From Lysobacterales bacterium (GTDB lineage: Bacteria > Pseudomonadota > Gammaproteobacteria > Xanthomonadales > S139-57): a stretch of DNA of 7,713 nt. The notes beneath the pieces were generated by a model that ran no database searches, had not been told where the DNA came from, and saw only the letters and a list, made by a program, of their open reading frames with translations. The stretch's first letter is position 1, and each line of letters opens with the position of its first letter. The DNA lies in NCBI GenBank assembly GCA_026993285.1, contig JALWTZ010000126.1, positions 1 through 7,713 on the forward strand. Direction: 5' to 3'. Shown piece after piece: positions 1 to 6,173 of this stretch. The position numbers were made by a program, and so were the translations under genes.

Positions 1-135
1 CTGCTGGTTCTGCTGGTTCTGCTGGTTCTGCTGGTTCTGCTGGTTCTGCTGGTTCTGCTGGTTCTGCTGGTTCTGCTGGTTCTGTTGGTTCTGTTGGTTC
101 TGTTGGTTTTGCTGGTTTTGCTGGTTTTGCTGGTT
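1..135 (-). repeat. 9-bp in-frame tandem repeat, 15 units, encoding (Asn-Gln-Gln)n
   Basis: On the plus strand the unit is CTGCTGGTT, which is CAG/CAA-rich with AAC on the coding strand. Positions 1-81 are nine identical copies. Units 82-108 are three copies of CTGTTGGTT, and 109-135 are three copies of TTGCTGGTT. The array continues beyond the window edge, so its full length is unknown. The 9-bp period keeps the reading frame. It lies in the C-terminal tail of the BatB/TPR gene. Confidence 0.95.
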
Positions 136-1560
136 CTGTTGCTGCTGTTGCTGCTGTTGCTGCTGTTGCTGCTGTTGCTTCAGAAAATCCTCCAGTACCT
201 TGCGGTTGTGGCTGGCATCGGCCAGCTGTGGGTTCAGCTGTTCGGCTTGTTTGTAAGCCTCGATGGCGGGCTCGATCTGGCCGGCATGGGCCAGGGCATT
301 GCCCCGGTCGTACCAGGCCTCGGCCTGTTGCGCCGGTGTCCGGGCCCGTTCGGCCCATTGTTGCCATTGTTCGGCGGCGGCTTCGGGCCGGCCGGCACGG
401 AACAGGGCTTCGCCCTTCAGTGCCGGGTCCCGTGCCAGGGCGGCGGCTTGTTCGGTCTGGTTCTGCTGGAGTTGCCGCCAGGCCTGTTGATCCGGGCGCA
501 GCCAGAGGTCCTGCCAGTCCAGCGCTTGCACCGGTGCCGGTTGCAACAGCGGCAGCCAGGCGAGGCTGAACAGCCAGCCACGGCGGAACAGGGGCAGGAA
601 CAGGGCCATGATCAGGGGCAGCAGCCACCAGCCCCGATCCTCCCAGATCCGGCTTTTTCGGCCCTCGCGGGCCTGCAGTTGTTCCTGATCCGGCAGGGCG
701 TCCGGCTCCAGTTGGCGGATGTCGCTGTCATCGGCGCGCAGCCGAACCATGCGGCCACCACCGGCTTCCGCCAGCGCCTGCAGGCTGGCGCTGTCCAGCT
801 TGCTGATGACGATCTGCCCCTGGCGGTCCTTGAGAAAACCACCACGCGGGCCGGGCACGGGGGCGCCGGTTTCACTGCCGATGGCCAGCACCGAAACCCG
901 GTGCCCGGCACGCTGGAGCCGACGGGCGGCGTGCAGCGCGCGCTCATCCGCCGGGCTGTCGCTGAGGACGATGACTTCACCCTCGGCGGCACCGGCCTGT
1001 TGCAGTACGTCCAGGGCTTTTTCCAGCCCGAGATCGATACGGCTGCCCTGCACCGGCATCAGATCGGTGGTCAGCGACGGCAGCAGGGACTGGATGGTGC
1101 GCCAGTCATCGCTCAGTGGCGTGACCACGAAGGCATCCCCGGCGAAGACCACCAGGGCGTGCTGGCCTTCCTTGCGGCTTTTGAGCAGGTCGGTGATCTT
1201 GAACCGGGCCCGTTGCAGGCGGCTGGGGGCGATGTCGGTCGCGTTCATGCTGGCGGAGAGATCCAGTACCAGCACCCGGGCCTGCAGGTTCTGCATCACC
1301 GGCACTTCCTGCCAGCTCCAGCTGGGCCCGGCCAGTGCCAGTACGGCAAGCAGCCAAAGCAGGACCCAGCCACTGCCTTGCCGGCCGCCGCCCTGGGCCT
1401 GGCCTTGCAGCAGGAAGGGCAGCAGGCGGGCATCCACCACCCGCTGCCAGCTGCCGCCACGCAGGCCGGGCAGGCGTGGCAGCCAGCGCAGGGCCGGCAG
1501 CAGCAACAGCAGCCAGAAAGCCCAGGGGCGCAGAAAGTGGAAATGGCTGAAATCCATCAT
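1..1560 (-). CDS. batB: BatB-type membrane VWA protein fused to a TPR segment, with poly-Q/(NQQ)n tail; C-terminus cut by window edge
   Basis: This gene is open to the left edge: 520 codons are visible with no stop. Hydrophobic segments at about residues 12-28 and 62-79 precede a VWA domain from about residue 94, with the MIDAS motif DLSAS (D100, S102, S104), a second-strand segment VFAGDAFVVTPLSDD at 138-152, the typical PVQGSR motif at 169-174, and D201 after VIVLS. Two further hydrophobic stretches at about 310-324 and 328-340 are followed by LDWQDLWLRPDQQAW and a TPR-like segment at about 415-450 (AWYDRGNALAHAGQIEPAIEAY). This order is typical of the proteobacterial VWA+TPR proteins that combine BatB and BatC. 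The tail is 14 Gln and then (Asn-Gln-Gln) x15 up to the edge. ATG at 1560 overlaps the batA stop (ATGA). AGGAG at 1567-1571, with a 6-nt spacer, favours it over the ATG at 1557. The VWA and TPR parts probably lie on the same side of the inner membrane, likely the periplasm (inferred). Confidence 0.92.
   Translation of the reverse strand, partial: MMDFSHFHFLRPWAFWLLLLLPALRWLPRLPGLRGGSWQRVVDARLLPFLLQGQAQGGGRQGSGWVLLWLLAVLALAGPSWSWQEVPVMQNLQARVLVLDLSASMNATDIAPSRLQRARFKITDLLKSRKEGQHALVVFAGDAFVVTPLSDDWRTIQSLLPSLTTDLMPVQGSRIDLGLEKALDVLQQAGAAEGEVIVLSDSPADERALHAARRLQRAGHRVSVLAIGSETGAPVPGPRGGFLKDRQGQIVISKLDSASLQALAEAGGGRMVRLRADDSDIRQLEPDALPDQEQLQAREGRKSRIWEDRGWWLLPLIMALFLPLFRRGWLFSLAWLPLLQPAPVQALDWQDLWLRPDQQAWRQLQQNQTEQAAALARDPALKGEALFRAGRPEAAAEQWQQWAERARTPAQQAEAWYDRGNALAHAGQIEPAIEAYKQAEQLNPQLADASHNRKVLEDFLKQQQQQQQQQQQQQQNQQNQQNQQNQQNQQNQQNQQNQQNQQNQQNQQNQQNQQNQQNQQ
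136..177 (-). repeat. CAG/CAA poly-glutamine tract (14 codons)
   Basis: Coding-strand CAG and CAA codons are mixed in a regular CTG-CTG-TTG pattern (a 9-bp period on the plus strand). They encode 14 consecutive Gln directly after Lys461 of the BatB/TPR protein. The tract abuts the NQQ repeats and has the same 9-bp period, with Gln in place of Asn. It therefore looks like a diverged or ancestral part of the same array. Confidence 0.93.
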
Positions 1561-2546
1561 GCCAGGCTCCTGTTTTGCCATTGACGCAGGCCCAGCAGCA
1601 CGGCCAGCACCAGCATGAAGCCGGCCAGCGGCCACCAGAAGCGTTCTTCCACCGGGCGGTAGGTCTGTTGCTCCTGTTCCCGGGGTTCCAGTTGGTCCAG
1701 CAGTTGGTAGATCTGCTCCATCTCCGCTACATCACGGGCGCGGAAATAGCGCCCACCGGTGGATTCGGCCAGGGTGCGCAGGGTTTTTTCGTCTAGGTCG
1801 GCGGAGGGGTTGATCACCCGGTTGCCAAACAGGCCGGGCACCACCATGCGGTCGGCGCCGATGCCGATGGTGTAGATCTTGACCCCTTCCTGGGCGGCCA
1901 GTTCACCGGCCTTGAGCGGGTCGATGGCCCCGGCGGTGTTGGCCCCGTCGGTCATCAGAATGAGCACCCGGCTGTCCCGTTCCAGGTTTTGCAGCCGCTT
2001 GACCGCCAGGCCGATGGCATCGCCGATGGCGGTTTCCTTGCCGGCCAGGCCGATGGCTGCTTCGCGCAGCAGGGTGATGACGGTCTTGTGGTCGAAGGTC
2101 AGCGGGGCCTGCAAATAGGCATTACGGCCAAAGAGAATGAGGCCGACTCGGTCACCAACACGACGTTCAATGAAATCACTGGCCACGGCCTTGACCGCTT
2201 CCAGGCGCTGGTATTTGCGGCCCTTGTAGACCATGTCTTCGGTTTCCATGCTGCCGGAGATGTCCACCGCCAGCATCAGGTCACGGCCTTTCTGCGGCAG
2301 CAGCACCGGCTCGCCCACCCATTGGGGCCGGGCGGCGGCGGTCAGCAGCAGCAGCCAGGCGAGGATGGCCAGCAGCAGGGCCATGCGCTGGCCCCGGCGG
2401 TGCTGCCCGGCGACGGTGGCCAGTTCCGGGTAGAAGGGCAGGCGCAGGGCCGCGCCGCTACCGCTGGCTGCCGGTGGCAGCAGGCGGCGCGCCAGCCAGG
2501 GCAGGGGCAGCAGGGCAAACATCCAGGGCCAGAGCAGGTTCAGCAT
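1557..2546 (-). CDS. batA: BatA-type membrane VWA (MIDAS) protein
   Basis: This 329-residue protein is the usual BatA length. An N-terminal hydrophobic segment (about 4-23) and a second one (about 56-72) anchor it. The VWA domain follows at about 88-290 and has a complete MIDAS: DISGSM at 95-100 (D95, S97, S99), T172 in GKETAIGD, and D200 in LMTDG. The IGIGAD and LRTLAESTGGRYFRA segments are typical of the family. A C-terminal membrane helix lies at about 303-322 (FWWPLAGFMLVLAVLLGL). The role is a metal-binding adhesion-type domain thought to interact with MoxR/Bat partners at the inner membrane; the actual ligand is unknown. ATG at 2546 lies inside the end of the DUF4381 gene (7-bp overlap), with GGGAGG at 2554-2559 and a 7-nt spacer. 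Its stop overlaps the next start by ATGA. With all metal ligands present, this is probably the active metal-binding subunit. Confidence 0.95.
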   Translation of the reverse strand: MLNLLWPWMFALLPLPWLARRLLPPAASGSGAALRLPFYPELATVAGQHRRGQRMALLLAILAWLLLLTAAARPQWVGEPVLLPQKGRDLMLAVDISGSMETEDMVYKGRKYQRLEAVKAVASDFIERRVGDRVGLILFGRNAYLQAPLTFDHKTVITLLREAAIGLAGKETAIGDAIGLAVKRLQNLERDSRVLILMTDGANTAGAIDPLKAGELAAQEGVKIYTIGIGADRMVVPGLFGNRVINPSADLDEKTLRTLAESTGGRYFRARDVAEMEQIYQLLDQLEPREQEQQTYRPVEERFWWPLAGFMLVLAVLLGLRQWQNRSLA

Positions 2547-3061
2547 CGGTCTGCCTCCCGCGCACGTTTTTGCGCCGCCTTCAGCCAGTGTTCACTCAGT
2601 TGCAGCAAGGCTTCGGCATCCACCCGGGGCCGGGCCTGATACAGCCCGTCCGCCAGAATCCGGCCGGGGCCACGGGCAAAGCCGCGTTGGCTTTCCGGTA
2701 GGGTATCGTCCAGCCATTGCAGCCATTGTTCACCCGGCAGGCTGGCGATTTCCGCAGCGAAACAATGGCGGGCGACCCGGCGCAGCAGTTCGGAAACCTG
2801 TTGCAGCAGCAGGCGTTGATCCTGCCCGGCCTGCCATTGGGCGCGGATGCCGGCCAGTTCCGCCCTGGCGGCTTTCCAGGGGGCGCGCCGGGCTTGCCAG
2901 CGGCGCCAGTGGCGCCAGCCGAGATAGAGAGCGATGGCCAGCGCGGCTGCCAGCAGCCACCAGCCGGGTGCCGGTGGCCACCAGCCGGGCGCGGGCGCGG
3001 GGTGGATGTCCTTCAGTTGCTGCAGCACTTCGGGTGGCAGTGCCGGTGTCGGCTGGTTCAT
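2540..3061 (-). CDS. DUF4381 family membrane-anchored protein of the MoxR/Bat operon
   Basis: A 173-residue protein. A short proline-rich N-terminus holds the family-like motif LKDIHPAPAPGWWPPAPGWW (16-35). One membrane helix follows at about 33-49, then a basic stretch (RHWRRWQARR, 50-59) that by the positive-inside rule places the C-terminal part in the cytoplasm. The rest is predicted helical (about 60-173) and includes LLRRVARHCFAAEIASLPGEQWLQWLD. DUF4381 proteins typically sit between a DUF58 gene and a VWA gene in these operons, exactly as here. No catalytic motif is visible and the molecular function is unknown; a scaffold or adaptor linking DUF58/MoxR to the membrane VWA proteins is an inference. 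The start overlaps the DUF58 stop by ATGA at 3058-3061. The end overlaps the batA start by 7 bp. Confidence 0.9.
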   Translation of the reverse strand: MNQPTPALPPEVLQQLKDIHPAPAPGWWPPAPGWWLLAAALAIALYLGWRHWRRWQARRAPWKAARAELAGIRAQWQAGQDQRLLLQQVSELLRRVARHCFAAEIASLPGEQWLQWLDDTLPESQRGFARGPGRILADGLYQARPRVDAEALLQLSEHWLKAAQKRAREADRC

Positions 3062-3966
3062 GACAGCAGCACCCCCCGCGCGCGCAGCAGAATGTCACGC
3101 ACGGGTTCCTGTGGCTGGGCTTCCACCAGTGGCACCTGGCAGGCCAGCATCAGTTCCCGAGCTTCCCGCGCGTGCCGGTCCACCACTTGTTGCCACTGGC
3201 GGCGCACGCGGGCCTGTTGCAAGTCCAGCAGGCCGGTGTGCTGGCCGTCGGTGACCGGGTATTGCCCCGGTGGTGGCAGTTCCTGTTCCAGCCGGTCATG
3301 CAGGCGGATGGCCAGTACATCGTTGTGCAGGCGGATGCGGCTCAGGTGGCGGCGGGTATCTTCACCCAGATGAAAGAAATCGCTGATGAGGATGACCAGC
3401 GAACCGGGGCGGATGACCCGCCGCAGGCGCAGCAGGGCCGCGTCCAGATTTTCCTGCCGGTTTTCGTTTTGTTCGGGCTGGTACCACTGGCGCAGGGCAC
3501 GCAGCAGTTTCATCACGCCGCGTTGCCCGCCCTGGGGGCTGAGTTCGGCATCATTGCGGCCAAAGGCGAAGGCGCCCACCCGGTCGCCCCGGCGAATGGT
3601 GATCCAGCCCAGCAGGGCGGCCAGGCGGGCTGCCTGCACGGATTTCAGCCGCTCCTGCGAGCCGAAGAACATGCCGGGGTTGACATCCAGGATGAGCAGC
3701 ACCGGCCGCTGCCGTTCCTCGTGGAACAGCTTGGTGTGCGGCTTGCCGGTGCGGGCGGTGACTTTCCAGTCCATGTTGCGGATATCGTCGCCAGGCTCAT
3801 AGGCGCGGGATTCCAGATAGTCCATGCCCCGGCCACGGAAGCGGGACAGGTGCTGCCCGGCCAGGGCCGAGCGCGCCTGCTTGCTGACCACGGTTTCCAG
3901 GCCGCGGGCCAGCAGGCGCAGGCGGATCAGTTCATCCACATCGATGTCAATGCCGGGGCGAAGCAT
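3058..3966 (-). CDS. DUF58 family protein with degenerate VWA-like domain
   Basis: About 302 residues. The hallmark DUF58 block is present: SRAYEPGDDIRNMDWKVTAR (about 53-72), followed by FHEERQRPVLLILDVNPGMFFGS. The VWA-like fold begins at about residue 88, but the canonical DxSxS is replaced by D94-V-N96-P-G98, so metal binding through a standard MIDAS is doubtful. This is common for the family. There is no membrane segment, so it is probably cytosolic beside MoxR. The start is uncertain. ATG at 3966 lies 2 nt after the moxR stop, while a TTG at 3972 would overlap that stop by 4 bp and add two residues. Neither has a visible Shine-Dalgarno sequence (the upstream coding strand reads CCCCTCCC), so translation probably depends on coupling to moxR. 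The stop overlaps the DUF4381 start. Confidence 0.93.
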   Translation of the reverse strand: MLRPGIDIDVDELIRLRLLARGLETVVSKQARSALAGQHLSRFRGRGMDYLESRAYEPGDDIRNMDWKVTARTGKPHTKLFHEERQRPVLLILDVNPGMFFGSQERLKSVQAARLAALLGWITIRRGDRVGAFAFGRNDAELSPQGGQRGVMKLLRALRQWYQPEQNENRQENLDAALLRLRRVIRPGSLVILISDFFHLGEDTRRHLSRIRLHNDVLAIRLHDRLEQELPPPGQYPVTDGQHTGLLDLQQARVRRQWQQVVDRHAREARELMLACQVPLVEAQPQEPVRDILLRARGVLLS

Positions 3967-3968
3967 GG

Positions 3969-4937
3969 TCAAGGGAGGGGCACGCGCTCGAGCAGGGTGG
4001 AGATGAAGCGGTCGGCATGCATGCCTTCGGCCTCGGCCTCGAAGCTCATCAGCACCCGGTGGCGCAGCACATCGTGGGCCACGGCGTGTACATCCTCGGG
4101 GGTGACGAAATCCCGCCCGGCCAGCCAGGCATGGGCGCGGGCGCAGCGGTCCAGGGCGATGGTGGCCCGGGGGCTGCCGCCGTAGCTGACCCAGCGGGCC
4201 AGATCCTCGCCCCAGCGGCCGGGGTCGCGGGTGGCCAGCACCAGCTGTACCAGGTATTGCTCCAGTTCCGGCGAGACGAACAGGTCCAGTACCGCTTCCT
4301 GGGCGGCAAACACCTGTGCCTGACTGACCAGGGTTTCCACCGCCTGCCGTTCGCCCAGTTGCTCGCGGGCCTGTTCCCGGGCCAGGGCGAGGATACGGGT
4401 TTCACTGTCGGCGTCGGGGTAGCCAATGGTGACATGCATGAGGAAGCGGTCCAGCTGGGCTTCCGGCAGCGGATAGGTGCCTTCCTGTTCGATGGGGTTC
4501 TGGGTGGCCATGACCAGAAACAGCCGTGGCAGCGGGTAAGTGGTGCCGCCCACGGTGACCTGTTTCTCGCCCATGGCCTCCAGCAGGGCCGATTGCACCT
4601 TGGCCGGGGCGCGGTTGACCTCGTCAGCCAGTACCAGATTGTGGAAGACCGGGCCGGGCTGGAATTCGAAGCGGGCTTCCTGCGGGCGGTAGATTTCCGT
4701 GCCGGTCAGGTCGGCCGGCAACAGGTCCGGCGTGAACTGGATGCGCTGAAAATCCCCTTCGATACGCTCGGCCAGCGCCTTGATGGCCGTGGTTTTCGCC
4801 AGGCCGGGCGCGCCTTCCACCAGCAGGTGGCCGTTGGCCAGCAGGGCGATCAGCAGGCGGTCCACCAGGTTCTGCTGGCCGATGATGCACTGGTGCAGCG
4901 CTGCTTTCAGTTGGGTAAAGGCTTGCTGGGCTTGCAT
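3969..4937 (-). CDS. MoxR-family AAA+ ATPase
   Basis: 322 residues, the usual MoxR length. Walker A is GAPGLAKT (42-49), Walker B is LVLADE (101-106), and the MoxR-typical DEVNRAPAKVQSALLEAM follows. Sensor 1 is ATQNP (143-147), with EGTYPLPEAQLDRF (151-164) carrying the family arginine R163. Sensor 2 is GGSPRA (252-257). The C-terminal lid domain spans about 190-322. ATP hydrolysis is expected to drive remodelling or metal loading of the VWA proteins encoded next to it; this is known for related MoxR/VWA pairs such as RavA-ViaA and inferred here. It is the first gene of the minus-strand operon. ATG at 4937 has AAGGA at 4944-4948 with a 6-nt spacer. The stop touches the DUF58 start. No promoter could be assigned with confidence in the leader. 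Confidence 0.96.
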   Translation of the reverse strand: MQAQQAFTQLKAALHQCIIGQQNLVDRLLIALLANGHLLVEGAPGLAKTTAIKALAERIEGDFQRIQFTPDLLPADLTGTEIYRPQEARFEFQPGPVFHNLVLADEVNRAPAKVQSALLEAMGEKQVTVGGTTYPLPRLFLVMATQNPIEQEGTYPLPEAQLDRFLMHVTIGYPDADSETRILALAREQAREQLGERQAVETLVSQAQVFAAQEAVLDLFVSPELEQYLVQLVLATRDPGRWGEDLARWVSYGGSPRATIALDRCARAHAWLAGRDFVTPEDVHAVAHDVLRHRVLMSFEAEAEGMHADRFISTLLERVPLP

Positions 4938-5051
4938 GTGTGTTCCTTGCTGCTTGAAGAATGGGATGTTGTTCTGATTCCGTTTTTTGTCCGGGGTTCC
5001 ATGCCTGTACGGGTGTGGAAGATGTTTGTCCCGGGTGATGGCTGCATGGTA

Positions 5052-5084
5052 ACCGGCATTGGGCCGGTAGCGTGCGGTTTTTTT
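5052..5084 (+). terminator. Terminator-like hairpin plus T-tract (no obvious client transcript)
   Basis: ACCGGC (5052-5057) pairs with GCCGGT (5063-5068) around a 5-nt loop. TTTTTTT follows at 5078-5084, after a 9-nt gap. An alternative pairing of ACCG(G)CA with TGCGGT (5073-5078), with one bulged G, would put the stem directly against the T-tract. A third possibility pairs GGTAGC (5066-5071) with GCTACC (5091-5096). No plus-strand gene ends here. It may insulate ompR from antisense transcription or end a small RNA. On the minus strand the tract is A-rich and precedes the stem, so it would not terminate moxR leader transcription. Confidence 0.35.
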
Positions 5085-5149
5085 ATTCCGGCTACCCAGC
5101 AGGTTGGGGCGTGTGGAGAAAAATCAAGATTCCTGCAGACCAGAAACAG

Positions 5150-5176
5150 CCTGCCCGGCCAGAATGACCGGGCAGG
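5150..5176. repeat. Perfect 9-bp inverted repeat with 9-nt loop
   Basis: CCTGCCCGG (5150-5158) and CCGGGCAGG (5168-5176) are exact reverse complements separated by CCAGAATGA. The stem is GC-rich and would be stable in RNA of either strand. Neither side has a T-tract, so a standard intrinsic terminator is not supported. It could be a structured leader element of the moxR transcript, part of a small RNA, or a protein-binding palindrome. Confidence 0.6.
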
Positions 5177-5361
5177 ACTCCAGGGAAGCCGGTATTCCGT
5201 GCTGCCTGTCCCGATGCGCATGAAATCAGGCAGTCGTTCAACCGGTGACCGCATGCACTCCTTGTCTTGCCGTCATTACCGAGTTTGAGACAAATTTGTA
5301 AACAGACCTGCGCCTCAAGTGTGATTTTTTGTAAAGGTTGTGGCTGAAGGGCGGCAAGCCG

Positions 5362-5381
5362 GTTACATTTGTTTACATGTT
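5362..5381 (+). promoter_or_regulatory. Candidate OmpR binding site upstream of ompR
   Basis: Two tandem 10-bp half-sites, GTTACATTTG (5362-5371) and TTTACATGTT (5372-5381), share TTACAT in the same register and orientation. Tandem 10-bp half-sites of this TTACATTT/TTACAT type are what OmpR dimers occupy at ompF and ompC. From memory, the pair agrees at 16 of 20 positions with the E. coli ompF F1 site. It lies 66 bp upstream of the ompR start codon, well placed for autoregulation. Possible weaker half-sites lie further upstream: GTTTACAAATT on the minus strand at about 5293-5303, and TTTTTTGTAAAG at about 5325-5336. Confidence 0.5.
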
Positions 5382-5386
5382 GACGG

Positions 5387-5415
5387 GTTTTGTGCTGGAG
5401 AATGTGCATTATGCT
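5387..5415 (+). promoter_or_regulatory. Weak candidate ompR promoter
   Basis: TATGCT at 5410-5415 matches the sigma-70 -10 consensus at 4 of 6 positions. The region 17 bp upstream (GTTTTG, 5387-5392) is a poor -35. A good TTGACG at 5380-5385 sits too far away (24 bp) to pair with it. A poor -35 just downstream of the OmpR-like box would fit an activator-dependent promoter, but this is a guess from spacing only. Confidence 0.25.
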
Positions 5416-5447
5416 AGGCACTGCAGCCGAATGAATGGAGGCCCGTC

Positions 5448-6173
5448 ATGAACGCGGAAGCCAAGCCGCATATTCTGCTGGTGGATGATGATGTTCGCCT
5501 GAGCCGGTTGTTGCAGCGCTTTCTGCAGGAACAGGATTTTCAATGTCGTGTGGCCCATGCGGCCCCGCAGATGGATCTGATACTGGAACGGGAGCATGTG
5601 GATCTGGTGGTGCTGGACCTGATGCTGCCCGGCGAGAGCGGTCTGGATATCTGCCGTCGGCTCAGAAGCAGTCATCCTGATCTGGGCATTCTCATGCTGA
5701 CTGGCAAGGGGGATGATGTGGACCGGATCATCGGCCTGGAAATGGGTGCGGATGACTATCTCCCCAAACCCTGCAACCCGCGTGAGTTGAGCGCTCGTAT
5801 CCAGTCCATTCTGCGCAGGCTCGCGCGCAAGCAGGCGGGCGCCCCCGTGGGTGATGGCCAATGTATTGCCATTGGAGCCTGGGAACTGGACCTACGAACC
5901 CGCACCCTGCGAAACGGCAAGGAAGTACGGCGCCTGACCACCAGTGAATTTGGTGTGCTGGAAGCGCTGGTCACCCGGCCCAACCGGCCCCTGACTCGTG
6001 ACCAGTTGATGACGCTCGGCAAGGGGCGGGAATATACCGCCTTTGATCGCAGTGTGGATGTGCAAATTTCCAAACTGCGCCGTCTGCTGGAGCCGGACCC
6101 GCGCAATCCCCGTTATCTGCAGACGGTCTGGGGTACGGGTTATGTCTTTGTGCCCGAGCAGCGTGACGCATGA
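5448..6173 (+). CDS. ompR: OmpR-type response regulator (receiver plus winged-helix DNA-binding domain)
   Basis: 241 residues, close to E. coli OmpR (239). Receiver domain, about 8-125: acidic pocket D13/D14, phospho-acceptor D57 in VVLDLMLPGE, T85 in LMLTGKG, and K107 in PKPCNPREL. The winged helix at about 140-236 contains LTTSEFGVLEALV, GREYTAFDRSVDVQISKLRR (recognition helix about 201-215) and YLQTVWGTGYVFVP. The DPRNPRYLQTVWG, GADDY and NPREL signatures are OmpR-specific rather than general PhoB-family. It is phosphorylated by EnvZ and binds DNA as a dimer, usually controlling porins and osmotic or acid responses; the local targets are unknown. ATG 5448 has TGGAGG at 5436-5441 with a 6-nt spacer. 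It overlaps envZ by ATGA. One difference from the E. coli protein is Cys109 where KPF has Phe. Confidence 0.95.
   Translation: MNAEAKPHILLVDDDVRLSRLLQRFLQEQDFQCRVAHAAPQMDLILEREHVDLVVLDLMLPGESGLDICRRLRSSHPDLGILMLTGKGDDVDRIIGLEMGADDYLPKPCNPRELSARIQSILRRLARKQAGAPVGDGQCIAIGAWELDLRTRTLRNGKEVRRLTTSEFGVLEALVTRPNRPLTRDQLMTLGKGREYTAFDRSVDVQISKLRRLLEPDPRNPRYLQTVWGTGYVFVPEQRDA

Larger units (their letters stand above)
4938..5447. other. Divergent intergenic region between the moxR operon and ompR
   Basis: About 510 bp with no convincing gene on either strand. The end nearest ompR (about 5280-5415) is visibly more AT-rich and holds the OmpR-like half-sites and a weak promoter candidate. The middle holds a perfect 9-bp inverted repeat (5150-5176) and a terminator-like hairpin followed by seven T (5052-5084). 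The moxR Shine-Dalgarno is at the left end. A plus-strand open frame of about 95 codons from ATG 5001 to 5288 has no ribosome binding site and no recognisable motif, so I treat it as non-coding. A small RNA in 4950-5180 cannot be excluded. Confidence 0.8.

Noticed and set aside
1..135. Possible CRISPR or regulatory iteron array
   Set aside because: The 9-bp units are contiguous with no spacers, are in frame, and encode a Gln/Asn-rich protein tail.
85..1584. 499-codon plus-strand open frame beginning with a poly-Val/Leu run
   Set aside because: It is the antisense shadow of the BatB/TPR gene. The Leu/Val run is the reverse complement of the Gln/NQQ repeats, and the minus-strand protein has clear VWA and TPR motifs.
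3172..4185. 337-codon plus-strand open frame
   Set aside because: It is antisense to DUF58 and moxR, both with unmistakable family motifs. Composition is typical of GC-rich shadow frames and no domain is recognisable.
4017..5288. 423-codon plus-strand open frame spanning antisense moxR and the intergenic region
   Set aside because: Most of it is a shadow of moxR. The intergenic part (from ATG 5001) has no Shine-Dalgarno, no motif, and overlaps structured non-coding elements.
4938..5447. Search for mobile-element or integration signatures in the intergenic region
   Set aside because: No terminal inverted repeats, target duplications, tRNA fragment or transposase remnant could be seen; the only inverted repeats are short hairpins.
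5409..5861. 150-codon minus-strand open frame opposite the start of ompR
   Set aside because: Ordinary antisense shadow of ompR; no ribosome binding site or recognisable domain.
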